Origin: Hahellaceae bacterium
Lineage (GTDB): Bacteria; Pseudomonadota; Gammaproteobacteria; Pseudomonadales; Oleiphilaceae
Assembly (NCBI GenBank): GCA_016716085.1
Contig: JADJWY010000009.1
Span: forward strand, 310,001-374,000
Direction: 5' to 3'
DNA length: 64,000 bases
This document shows positions 1 to 7,719 of the stretch, piece by piece. The position numbers were made by a program, and so were the translations under genes. Below the pieces are notes generated by a model. The model was not told where the DNA came from. It worked only from the letters and a program-made list of their open reading frames with translations, and made no database searches. Every line of letters begins with the position of its first letter. The stretch's first letter is position 1.

Positions 1-1082
1 TTGAAGAAAGCTTCAATCCGCTGCCACAAGGTGCGTTAGCCGATCGCATGCAAGCCAATCTGGGCGGTGCAGGGGCGGTCATTCTCTCGGACTACGGCAA
101 AGGTACGCTCAGCGATCCACGGGCGCTGATTCAGCTGGCCAATGCAGCCGGTGTCCCGGTTCTGGTGGATCCGAAGGGAACCCAGTTTGAAAAGTATCGC
201 GGTGCGACCTTGCTGACCCCGAATCTGGGCGAATTCGAAGCAGTGGTCGGGGCCTGTCATACCGAAGCCGAGATTGTCGAAAAGGGTCTGGCCCTGATCG
301 CCAAACTGGAACTCAAAGCCCTCCTGGTCACACGCAGCGAGCAGGGCATGACCCTGCTGCGTCCCGGTCAGCCGGAACTGCACCTGCCTGCACTTGCCCG
401 TGAAGTCTACGATGTCACGGGTGCGGGGGATACCGTTATTGCGGTGCTGGCGGCGGCCCTGGCCTCCGGCAGCCCGATTGAGCAGGCGGTGGCGCTGAGT
501 AATATCGCGGCCAGCATCGTGGTTGGCAAACTGGGTACCGCCTCGGTCAGTGGCCCAGAGTTACGTGCCGCAACGCTGGGTGGTCCCGAAGCCGGCTTTG
601 GCGTCATGACCGGGGCCCAGCTGATTATCGCGCTGGACGCCGCACGTCAACGCGGGGAAAAAGTGGTCTTCACCAACGGCTGTTTCGACATTCTGCATGC
701 GGGTCATGTCGGCTATCTGGAGCAGGCCCGTAAACTGGGAGATCGTTTGATCGTCGCGCTTAATGGTGATGCCTCCGTGAAGCGCCTGAAAGGGCCGGGG
801 CGTCCGATCAATCCGTTGGAACGTCGTATGGCGGTGATGGCGGGTCTTGAAGCGGTGGATTGGGTGACCTGGTTCGATGACGATACCCCCGAGCGCCTGC
901 TGGGGCTTTTCAAGCCGGACATTCTGGTGAAAGGCGGCGACTACGGCAAAGAGCAGGTGGTCGGTTGGGAAATCGTGGAAGGTTATGGTGGGAAGGTGCA
1001 GGCGCTGGATTTTCTGGATAACTGCTCCACCACGGCGATTGTCGAGAAGATTCGTCAGCAGGAAGCGGAGAAGCGGTCTTAG
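1..1082 (+). CDS. hldE: Bifunctional heptose-7-phosphate kinase / heptose-1-phosphate adenylyltransferase HldE, 3' part
   Basis: HldE makes ADP-heptose for the LPS inner core in the cytoplasm. The frame is open from base 3, so the start lies before the window. Visible are the end of the ribokinase-like domain, with its catalytic GAGDT segment near base 420, and then a complete nucleotidyltransferase domain with FTNGCFDILHAGH (HxGH signature, near base 670) and a VKGGDYGKE segment. The order kinase then adenylyltransferase is that of HldE rather than separate HldA and HldC. The first part of the kinase domain is missing only because of the window edge. The next gene (fic) is separated by 124 bases of palindromes and seems independent. 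Confidence 0.95.
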   Translation, partial: EESFNPLPQGALADRMQANLGGAGAVILSDYGKGTLSDPRALIQLANAAGVPVLVDPKGTQFEKYRGATLLTPNLGEFEAVVGACHTEAEIVEKGLALIAKLELKALLVTRSEQGMTLLRPGQPELHLPALAREVYDVTGAGDTVIAVLAAALASGSPIEQAVALSNIAASIVVGKLGTASVSGPELRAATLGGPEAGFGVMTGAQLIIALDAARQRGEKVVFTNGCFDILHAGHVGYLEQARKLGDRLIVALNGDASVKRLKGPGRPINPLERRMAVMAGLEAVDWVTWFDDDTPERLLGLFKPDILVKGGDYGKEQVVGWEIVEGYGGKVQALDFLDNCSTTAIVEKIRQQEAEKRS

Positions 1083-1102
1083 TCTATCCCATCATTTCCG
1101 CG

Positions 1103-1139
1103 CAAAAGTAAAATAAGTCGCTCGCTTATTTTACTTTTG
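1103..1139. repeat. Perfect inverted repeat 1 upstream of fic (possible operator)
   Basis: Two 15-base arms (1103-1117 and 1125-1139) are exact reverse complements around a 7-base centre. The arms are AT-rich and share the core AGT(T)AAAATAA with the second palindrome 5 bases downstream. This may be an operator for the fic promoter. It could also form an AT-rich hairpin ending in TTTTG that weakly terminates hldE, but the repeated core argues for protein binding. Confidence 0.6.
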
Positions 1140-1144
1140 TTCTA

Positions 1145-1177
1145 AAGTTAAAATAACATTGCATGTTATTTTAACTT
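1145..1177. repeat. Perfect inverted repeat 2 upstream of fic (possible operator)
   Basis: The 15-base arms 1145-1159 and 1163-1177 are exact reverse complements around a TGC centre. The site ends 29 bases before the fic start codon and resembles the palindrome at 1103-1139. Because the Fic protein has a C-terminal winged-helix-like region, autoregulation through these sites is a reasonable inference. Confidence 0.6.
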
Positions 1178-1206
1178 AAAGTCAAGAAGGCTTAGGGGAT
1201 CTCAGG

Positions 1207-2367
1207 ATGGAGCGTGGACTCACTGGCACCTACACACCCGCTGTCGCTGGCGGTGTCAAATGCCAGGCTTTTATCCCCAACCCCCTGCCTCCGGCGCCCC
1301 CCTTGACGATCGACAATACCCTGCAACAGCGGCTGTCAGATGCTCAGGTTGCCCTTGGTCGGCTAGATGCCATATCGGCCCTGCTGCCTGCTGCTGATCT
1401 GTTCCTATACAGCTACATCCGCAAAGAAGCGGTCATGTCGTCCCAAATCGAGGGCACTCAGTCATCCCTCAATGACCTAATGCTGTATGAAATGGAAGGC
1501 GTGCCAGGGGTGCCTATGGATGACGTGCAGGAAGTGTCTTGCTATGTCAGCGCACTCACCCTGGGCGTGCAGCGCATCCGCGAAGGTTATCCGATTACCA
1601 TCCGGCTGGTGCGCGAACTCCATCAGGCTCTGATGACCCACGGCCGTGGCGCCAACAAAAGCCCCGGCGACTTCCGCCAGAATCAGGTTTGGCTCGGTGC
1701 CCACCGCCCTGACGAGGCAGTATTTGTGCCGCCCCCAGCCAACCGCATCGCTGAGTGCTGGACCGACTTTGAATACTTCATTAACGACCTGCCGGAAACC
1801 ACTGAACCGGTAATCAAAGCGGCCCTGGCCCATGTCCAGTTTGAAACCATCCATCCGTTTATGGATGGCAATGGCCGCCTGGGGCGTTTGCTGATTCCGT
1901 TGATCCTGGTGCAGGCCAACATCCTTAAAGATCCGCTGCTTTATCTGTCCGTGTTTTTCAAAAAACACCGCCAGACCTATTATGACCGCTTGCAGCAAGT
2001 ACGGCTGACTGGTGACTGGGAAAGCTGGGTACGCTTTTTTGCCGATGCCATTGCCGCGACCGCCAATCAGGCAGTGCAGACCGCCCAGCAACTGAATGAC
2101 CTGCTGCAACAGGACAAAGTGCGTCTGCTGCAACTGGGCCGCCTGTCCGGTTCCGCCACCCAGATACTCGAAGCTCTGTTCCGCAACCCGATGATCAACA
2201 TTGCCACCCTGCGCCAGCACACCGGCATCACCCCTGCTACGATCGGCAAGGCACTGGATGCCATGGAACAGCAACTGGGCATTGTGCGCGAAGTCACCGG
2301 TCAAAAACGCAACCGTATTTACGCCTATACCGCTTACATCAATATCCTGAACCAGGAACTCAACTGA
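1207..2367 (+). CDS. Fic family protein (AMPylase) with C-terminal HTH-like domain
   Basis: A 386-residue Fic protein that probably transfers AMP, or another nucleotide moiety, to a hydroxyl side chain of a target protein. The catalytic motif HPFMDGNGRLGR is intact at residues 216-227, with H216 as the expected base. An N-terminal inhibitory motif SSQIEG (S78, E82, G83) fits S/TxxxE(G/N), so the enzyme is predicted to be self-inhibited (class II). The last 70 or so residues look like a winged helix (ITPATIGKALDAM). AGGGGA 7 bases before ATG 1207 supports the start. It stands alone between palindromes and a terminator, with no antitoxin-like partner, which suggests an independently acquired unit. 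The target is unknown. Confidence 0.93.
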   Translation: MERGLTGTYTPAVAGGVKCQAFIPNPLPPAPPLTIDNTLQQRLSDAQVALGRLDAISALLPAADLFLYSYIRKEAVMSSQIEGTQSSLNDLMLYEMEGVPGVPMDDVQEVSCYVSALTLGVQRIREGYPITIRLVRELHQALMTHGRGANKSPGDFRQNQVWLGAHRPDEAVFVPPPANRIAECWTDFEYFINDLPETTEPVIKAALAHVQFETIHPFMDGNGRLGRLLIPLILVQANILKDPLLYLSVFFKKHRQTYYDRLQQVRLTGDWESWVRFFADAIAATANQAVQTAQQLNDLLQQDKVRLLQLGRLSGSATQILEALFRNPMINIATLRQHTGITPATIGKALDAMEQQLGIVREVTGQKRNRIYAYTAYINILNQELN

Positions 2368-2385
2368 ATTTTAAAATTGGCAACA

Positions 2386-2409
2386 AAAAAGGCCCCAGCG
2401 GGCCTTTTT
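2386..2409. terminator. Bidirectional intrinsic terminator between fic and ppa
   Basis: The arms AAAAAGGCCC (2386-2395) and GGGCCTTTTT (2400-2409) pair perfectly around a 4-base loop, giving a GC stem followed by T-runs on both strands. It lies between the convergent ends of fic and ppa and can serve both. Confidence 0.85.
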
Positions 2410-2432
2410 AACATCCGGTGCGTATAGCCGTT

Positions 2433-2960
2433 TTACTTATTGTAAGCGGCCGCCGCATCCATGATAGCTTTACGGGCTTCGTCTGCATTGCCCCAGCCTT
2501 CTACTTTAACCCACTTGCCGGTTTCGAGGTCCTTGTAGTTCTCGAAAAAGTGCTCGATCTGCTTGATCAGCAGCTCAGGCAGATCTTCCGGCTCATTCAC
2601 TTTGTGGTAGAGCGGGGTCAGTTTGGGGTGTGGAACGGCCAGCAATTTGTAATCTTCACCGGCTTCGTCAGTCATTTTCAGAACCCCAACCGGACGGCAG
2701 CGCACCACGGCACCGGATTGAATCGGGTAGGGGGCAACGACCAGCACATCCAGCGGGTCACCGTCGTCAGACAGGGTGTGCGGGATGAAACCGTAGTTCG
2801 CCGGGTAGAACATCGGAGTGGCCATGAAGCGGTCAACCAGAATGGCGCCGGCATCCTTGTCGACTTCGTATTTGATCGGGCTGCCGTTAGCGGGAATTTC
2901 AATCACGACGTTGAAGTCGTTTGGAAGCTCTTTACCGGCGGAAATGTTGTCGAAATTCAT
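2433..2960 (-). CDS. ppa: Inorganic pyrophosphatase (family I)
   Basis: This 175-residue cytoplasmic enzyme hydrolyses pyrophosphate to phosphate, pulling biosynthetic reactions forward. The family I signature DGDPLDVLV, with its metal-binding aspartates, follows the conserved segment KYEVDKDAGAILVDR and FYPANYGFIP. The length is normal for the hexameric bacterial enzyme. It is a single gene, transcribed toward fic and ending at the shared terminator. Confidence 0.97.
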   Translation of the reverse strand: MNFDNISAGKELPNDFNVVIEIPANGSPIKYEVDKDAGAILVDRFMATPMFYPANYGFIPHTLSDDGDPLDVLVVAPYPIQSGAVVRCRPVGVLKMTDEAGEDYKLLAVPHPKLTPLYHKVNEPEDLPELLIKQIEHFFENYKDLETGKWVKVEGWGNADEARKAIMDAAAAYNK

Positions 2961-3026
2961 GCGATAAGTCCTTGCTGAAAAAATCGGTGGCAGTATTATA
3001 GGGGGTTTGTATGCTGAACTCCATTG

Positions 3027-4163
3027 CTAAAGCCCAAGCTGCCTGGCAATGATTTCCTTCATGATTTCGGTGGTACCGCCCCCAATGGAGAGAATTCGCG
3101 CATCCCGGAACAATCGTTCGACCACCGATTCGCGCATGTAGCCCATCCCACCAAAGATCTGCACCGCCTCGTAAGTCACAAAATCCGCCGTTTCGGTCAC
3201 GAAGTTTTTGGCCATTGATACCTCCGTCACGCAGTTCTGCTTGGTCTGCATTTTTTCGGCGACGGTCAGTGTGTATTGGCGGGCAATGTTGATGCGGGTC
3301 GCCATGTCCACGAGTTTGTGGCGGATCACCTGGAAGCCAGCGATCTTGCGGCCGAAGGCCTCGCGCTCTTTCACGTAGCGCAGGGCTTCTTCATAGGCCA
3401 GCTGCGCGGTCATGTAGGCCATGATCGCCAGCGACAGGCGTTCCATCTGGAAATTACTCATGATCGCTATGAAGCCGGCATTTTCCACCCCGATCAGGTG
3501 TGACGCCGGTACCTTACAATCCTGAAAAAACAGCTCGGCGGTATCGCTGCACCACCAGCCCATTTTTTGCAGCTTGCGGCCAACGGTGAAGCCGGGCGTA
3601 CCACGCTCAATCATCAGCAGGCTAATCCCCCCGTGGCCTTCATTCCCCGTGCGCACGGCCACGGTGTAATAGTCGGCACGGGTGCCGCTGGTGATGAAGG
3701 TTTTACTGCCATTGACGACGTAGTGGTCGCCTTCTTTCCGTGCGCGGGTTTTCAGCGACGCGACATCCGAACCGCCACTCGGCTCGGTAATGGCCAGTGC
3801 TGCGATTTTCTCACCACGCAGAACGGCAGGCACCACGGTTTTCTTGAGGGCGGGGGAGGCCCATTTCGCGACAGGCGGTAACGCGATATCGAGAGAACCC
3901 AGGCTGGCAACCAGTCCGCCACTGGTCGAACGCATCAGTTCTTCGCTGGCGGCGACTTTCATCAGCACATCGCCTGCACCGATTCCGCCCCATTTCTCGT
4001 CATAGCCGATACCCAGGATTCCGGCATCTCCCGCCAGTTGATATATCTCGCGCGGGAACTCGCCAGCTTCTTCCCATTCCCGAATATAAGGAAGGACATG
4101 CTTTTCGACGAAGCGGCGAACGGTCAGGCGGATCTGTTCATGAGTATCATTGAAAGGGTGCAC
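3027..4163 (-). CDS. Acyl-CoA dehydrogenase
   Basis: A 378-residue FAD enzyme for alpha,beta-dehydrogenation of acyl-CoA thioesters. The signature LAITEPSGGSDVASL (123-137) and the C-terminal QIFGGMGY region (335-342) are clear. At the position of the catalytic glutamate of medium-chain enzymes (YEGT) this protein has GGGT (361-364). A glutamate at E241 (FQMERLSLA) sits where isovaleryl-CoA and long-chain acyl-CoA dehydrogenases carry their base, so it is probably of that kind. The crotonase gene lies 93 bases upstream on the same strand, suggesting a shared acyl-CoA catabolic step. The substrate is unknown. Confidence 0.9.
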   Translation of the reverse strand: MHPFNDTHEQIRLTVRRFVEKHVLPYIREWEEAGEFPREIYQLAGDAGILGIGYDEKWGGIGAGDVLMKVAASEELMRSTSGGLVASLGSLDIALPPVAKWASPALKKTVVPAVLRGEKIAALAITEPSGGSDVASLKTRARKEGDHYVVNGSKTFITSGTRADYYTVAVRTGNEGHGGISLLMIERGTPGFTVGRKLQKMGWWCSDTAELFFQDCKVPASHLIGVENAGFIAIMSNFQMERLSLAIMAYMTAQLAYEEALRYVKEREAFGRKIAGFQVIRHKLVDMATRINIARQYTLTVAEKMQTKQNCVTEVSMAKNFVTETADFVTYEAVQIFGGMGYMRESVVERLFRDARILSIGGGTTEIMKEIIARQLGL

Positions 4164-4256
4164 AGCGTCAGGCTCCAGTCAGGTGGGCAGATGCTCTGAA
4201 GCTTAACGCTGATCAATTTACCAAGCAAGCGCTAGGTTGATTGTTTGGTGGATCAA

Positions 4257-5063
4257 TTAGCCTTTGCGTTTCATACTCTCCAGCAGGCGCTGTACCGCAG
4301 CCAAGTGATCGGGTTCATGGTGGCAAATACCTTGAAATGCGGCGCAGATGTCCAGAAAGTCTGGCAGCTCGGTGCGTTGGGCGAGTTTCATCAAACGCTT
4401 GGTCAGGCGAGTGGCTTTCGGGGGCTGCTGCGCGATGTGACTGGCCAGCGCCTGTGCGCGCGGTAACAGATCCTCATCGGGGACAACTTCCAGCACCAGC
4501 CCTATCGCAAGGGCTTCCTGAGCATCGATCATACGACCGCTGAAGGTCAGTTCGCAGGCCCGCTGATAGCCAACCAACCGTTGCAGGAACCACGCGCCAC
4601 CATCGCCGGGAATGATGCCAAGATTGAGGAAGGTCTCGCCAAAGCGGGCTGATTCAGCCGCAATACGCATGTCGGCCATATTCGCCAGATCAAATCCGGC
4701 ACCGACGGCACTGCCATTGACCGCGGCGATGACGGGCACCTCCAACGTGTGCATGACCTTGGGCAAGCGCTGTATCCCATGCCGGTAGCGGTCTTCCAGT
4801 TCGGCCACGGTGCCGCCGAAATCGCCTGTCTGCTTCGCCATGTCGTGAATATTGCCGCCGGCAGAAAAAGCCTTGCCTGCGCCGGTAATGATCAGCACTG
4901 ATACCTCGGACGTTTGGTTGATCCAGTCGGCGGCCCGCAGGAAATCGTCAACGAGGGCGGTGCCGGTAAGCGCATTCCGCACATCATCGCGGTTCATGGT
5001 GAAGGTGGCGATGCCGTTTTCAAGGGTTAGGGTGGCGTCGGTGAGGGTGGGCATGTCAGTCAC
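4257..5063 (-). CDS. Enoyl-CoA hydratase/isomerase (crotonase) family protein
   Basis: A 268-residue crotonase-fold protein. The oxyanion-hole segments FSAGGNIHDM and SAVGAGFDLANMADM and the helix GIIPGDGGAWFLQRLVG are present. Of the two catalytic glutamates of classical enoyl-CoA hydratase, the first position is D (GFDLA) and the second appears replaced (FGETFLNLG instead of FGQPEILLG). A simple hydratase role is therefore doubtful; an isomerase or another crotonase chemistry is possible. It precedes the acyl-CoA dehydrogenase on the minus strand, probably in one transcript. A second in-frame ATG (5054) could also be the start. Confidence 0.88.
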   Translation of the reverse strand: MTDMPTLTDATLTLENGIATFTMNRDDVRNALTGTALVDDFLRAADWINQTSEVSVLIITGAGKAFSAGGNIHDMAKQTGDFGGTVAELEDRYRHGIQRLPKVMHTLEVPVIAAVNGSAVGAGFDLANMADMRIAAESARFGETFLNLGIIPGDGGAWFLQRLVGYQRACELTFSGRMIDAQEALAIGLVLEVVPDEDLLPRAQALASHIAQQPPKATRLTKRLMKLAQRTELPDFLDICAAFQGICHHEPDHLAAVQRLLESMKRKG

Positions 5064-5187
5064 GAGAGTCTCCTATAAGACGTTTACCGTTTATCGGCGA
5101 AACCAGCCGCTTATCGGACAAGAGTGGCAGGGTTGCCATGTGTTTTCTATGCTCACAACATGCGAAATTGGCGTGGAATTTCAAGTT

Positions 5188-5736
5188 ATGAAGAAAACGC
5201 AGGGTTTTACAATGATAGAGCTGATGGTGGTCCTGGCCATCGCGGCGCTTTTGATTGGTATGGCAGGTCCCTCCTTTGTTGAGTTTATTCAAAACAGTCG
5301 GATCACCTCTGCCACCAACCATATGATTTCTCAAATCAACTTTGCCCGATCTGAAGCAGTCCGTTTGAATCAGGCTGTCAACATTGCAAAGACATCTGCG
5401 ACTGCCAACACGCTCACGGCGGGGTGGACGATCTACTCGGACGGCGGATCAGCCACGGGGAACTCGGCCTATAACGCTGCTGAGGACCGGATGCTGCGGG
5501 AATTCGAGGGTTATGGTTCTCGAAATATCAACTTGAAAACCAATTCGACCGGCAATAACTGGATTGCGTTTGCGTCAAACGGCACGCTCGCAGAGAGTGG
5601 CAATACCGTGCTAATTGCAGTGTGTGATGATCGAGGTGTTTCCAAGGGACGGCTCATTACCATCTCGCTCACCGGGAGAACGACCGTTACCAAATCAGAT
5701 TCCGCGACTAATCCGCTGACAACCTGCACACCCTGA
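5188..5736 (+). CDS. fimT: Minor type IV pilin, GspH/FimT family (FimT/FimU)
   Basis: A 182-residue prepilin. Starting at ATG 5188 gives a 6-residue leader ending in G6, then FTMIELMVVLAIAALL with Glu at mature position 5, a textbook class III prepilin site for PilD. The open frame continues upstream, but that part lies opposite the crotonase gene and would destroy the leader. It is the first gene of the minor pilin operon, which primes pilus assembly at the inner membrane. pilV begins 12 bases downstream. No clear promoter was recognised in 5064-5187. Confidence 0.9.
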   Translation: MKKTQGFTMIELMVVLAIAALLIGMAGPSFVEFIQNSRITSATNHMISQINFARSEAVRLNQAVNIAKTSATANTLTAGWTIYSDGGSATGNSAYNAAEDRMLREFEGYGSRNINLKTNSTGNNWIAFASNGTLAESGNTVLIAVCDDRGVSKGRLITISLTGRTTVTKSDSATNPLTTCTP

Positions 5737-5747
5737 GGAGCTCAACC

Positions 5748-6311
5748 ATGAACAGATACTGCGCTAAAGGGTTGACGATGATCGAAGTGCTTGTAGTGCT
5801 GGTCATTCTCTCAATTGGTTTGCTCGGAGTCGCCGGTTTGCAGATTACCAGCATCCGGCAGACCGCTAACTCGGGAATGCAAACGCAAGCCATGATTCTT
5901 GCGGGCGACCTGGTCGAGCGTATCCGGACCAATCGAGGGGCTATCGTTCAGGGCAACCAGATGACCATTACGATGGCCAACTATGGTAAGGCCGTTGGTG
6001 TGGATCTACCCGCGACGGCCATTGCTACTTGCACTACCAGTTCCGGTTGTACCCCTGAGTCGATGGCGGACAACGACCTCTATGAATGGGGGGTTTCAAT
6101 CAGCAATAGTCTGCCGGTTACCAGCGATATTCTTAAAAACAACACCTACATTTGCCTCGACAGCAATACCGCCGATGCCACGGTGTGTGATGGCTTGGGG
6201 TCGACGGTTGTGATTCAGATAGCCTGGCAGGATAGTACGGAGGTAGTTGCGAATGGCCAATTGGATGACTCCACCAATATTCACACCTATCAAATGGTTT
6301 TCGAGCCCTGA
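5748..6311 (+). CDS. pilV: Type IV pilus minor pilin PilV
   Basis: A 187-residue prepilin with leader ending at G8, then LTMIEVLVVLVILSIGLLG, carrying Glu at mature position 5. The segment after the helix (GLQITSIRQTANSGMQTQAMILA, read across residues 26-48) is typical of PilV. GAGG 9 bases before the ATG acts as ribosome site. It belongs to the minor-pilin priming complex with FimT, PilW, PilX and PilY1. The stop overlaps the AGGAG of pilW. Confidence 0.92.
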   Translation: MNRYCAKGLTMIEVLVVLVILSIGLLGVAGLQITSIRQTANSGMQTQAMILAGDLVERIRTNRGAIVQGNQMTITMANYGKAVGVDLPATAIATCTTSSGCTPESMADNDLYEWGVSISNSLPVTSDILKNNTYICLDSNTADATVCDGLGSTVVIQIAWQDSTEVVANGQLDDSTNIHTYQMVFEP

Positions 6312-6321
6312 GGAGATCGGT

Positions 6322-7077
6322 ATGTACAGAATGTTCAAGTTTAAATTGCCAGGGCGGCAATGGGGGCTTTCACTGATCGAATTAATGGTGGCCTTGGTCG
6401 TGAGCCTGATTTTATTGGGGGGGCTCGTTCAATTGGTGGTAACTAATAAACAAACTTACAACTTCCAGCAATCACAGGCCCTCAACCAAGAGAACAGCCG
6501 TTACTCGTTTTTCTACCTGGAAACCATTTTGAATAAGGCCGGTTACCGCGCCGCACCTCAGGATGGCATTGATGTCGTTTTTGGTCAGGCGAGTGCAGAT
6601 GCAAACTGCAGTGCATTTGTGAAGGGACAGGTTGTGGCTAGCAGCCTGGCAGGCACCGGTGCTTGTATCCGATATCAGCGCGCTGCCTCGGGTGAGCTGG
6701 ACTGTGCTGGCGCCGCCGTTGCCGCCGCGACACCCTTTGTGACGCGCGTTTATTACAATTCTGCGGGTAAGTCGTTGATGTGTGGCGCTCAGGGAGCGAC
6801 AGCCGTTGCCCTGGTTGAGAACGTGGAAGGTGTTCAGGTTAGTTACGGTATTGATACTGGAAGCAGTAACCTGAGTTTTGTCAGTACGCCCTCGGATTGG
6901 ACGGACGTTCGGGCCATTCGTTTCGCTGTGCTCACGGCGAGCGAATCCCAGGTGCTGGACGCGCCGCAGAATTATACCTTTCCCCTGATGGCCGCGACCG
7001 CAACGACGGCGGCAGATCGACGAGCCTACCGTTCGACGATGAAGACCGTCCAAATTCGCAATGCGATAGTGAATTGA
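6322..7077 (+). CDS. pilW: Type IV pilus minor pilin PilW
   Basis: A 251-residue protein from ATG 6322, preceded by AGGAG at 6311-6315. The leader ends at G15 and the mature helix LSLIELMVALVVSLILLGG keeps Glu5. A longer frame from 6247 overlaps pilV and is not used. The size and the position after pilV match PilW of the Pseudomonas minor pilin operon. Cysteine pairs in the soluble part suggest a disulphide-stabilised periplasmic domain. Confidence 0.92.
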   Translation: MYRMFKFKLPGRQWGLSLIELMVALVVSLILLGGLVQLVVTNKQTYNFQQSQALNQENSRYSFFYLETILNKAGYRAAPQDGIDVVFGQASADANCSAFVKGQVVASSLAGTGACIRYQRAASGELDCAGAAVAAATPFVTRVYYNSAGKSLMCGAQGATAVALVENVEGVQVSYGIDTGSSNLSFVSTPSDWTDVRAIRFAVLTASESQVLDAPQNYTFPLMAATATTAADRRAYRSTMKTVQIRNAIVN

Positions 7078-7087
7078 GGTGAATAGC

Positions 7088-7693
7088 GTGAAAAAGCATC
7101 TCCAAGATCATCGATCTGAGCAAGGGGTCGCACTGCTCGCGGCTCTGATTATCCTGCTTGTCATCACCATCATCGGCATCTCGGGCATGGACGAAACCGT
7201 GCTCGAAGAGAAGATGGTCATGAACTTTAAGGATCGTGCCATGGCAATGAATTCGGCAGAGTCATCACTGGCCTCGACCGAAAACTGGCTCGGGCGTTTG
7301 CTGGCCAAGCCAGATGAACAAACCGTTTCGGGGTGCGCTTCACCCCCGTTATGTGGACAAACCGGGCATGTCATCTGGGCCGACAATCAGGTCGTGGGGG
7401 CCAGCCAGACGGTTGCTGATCTGACGTGGTCAGCCTGGCAATCCAATGGTGTTGAGTATGCGGGGTCGGGCTCATCCAGCAGCCGGATGGGCGGGGCGGC
7501 AGCGCAACCACGCAGTATTGTCGAGTTTCTCTCTTTCAATCCGAAAAACAGCGCAGGGCAGGTCTACCAGATGAATCCTGAATTGGCCAGTGCCGGGGTG
7601 GGCCCCTACTACTTCAACGTCTCGGGTGCGGGAGTCGGTTATCGGACAGAAACAATGTCGGTGGTTGAAATTACCTTCCGAAAATGGTTTTGA
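7088..7693 (+). CDS. pilX: Type IV pilus minor pilin PilX
   Basis: A 201-residue protein. GTG 7088 is preferred because GAGGTG at 7076-7081 is well spaced from it; GTG 7079 is the alternative and overlaps this ribosome site. The leader ends at G13 and the helix VALLAALIILLVITIIG lacks Glu5, as in GspK-like tip pilins. The motif MNSAESSL follows. It is predicted to cap the pilus tip complex and contact PilY1, which is encoded next. Confidence 0.9.
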   Translation: MKKHLQDHRSEQGVALLAALIILLVITIIGISGMDETVLEEKMVMNFKDRAMAMNSAESSLASTENWLGRLLAKPDEQTVSGCASPPLCGQTGHVIWADNQVVGASQTVADLTWSAWQSNGVEYAGSGSSSSRMGGAAAQPRSIVEFLSFNPKNSAGQVYQMNPELASAGVGPYYFNVSGAGVGYRTETMSVVEITFRKWF

Positions 7694-7719
7694 GCAAAGC
7701 GCGGGCTTTGGAGGTCACT

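Noticed and set aside
1477..2304. 275-codon minus-strand frame opposite fic
   Set aside because: The fic frame has intact catalytic and inhibitory motifs; the antisense frame has none.
4852..5187. Upstream extension of the fimT frame
   Set aside because: It is opposite the crotonase gene and would bury the prepilin leader, which must be near the N-terminus for PilD cleavage.
5100..5187. Possible sigma54 promoter before fimT (TGGCAG...TTGCC)
   Set aside because: The GG to GC spacing is about 3 bases too short for a sigma54 site.
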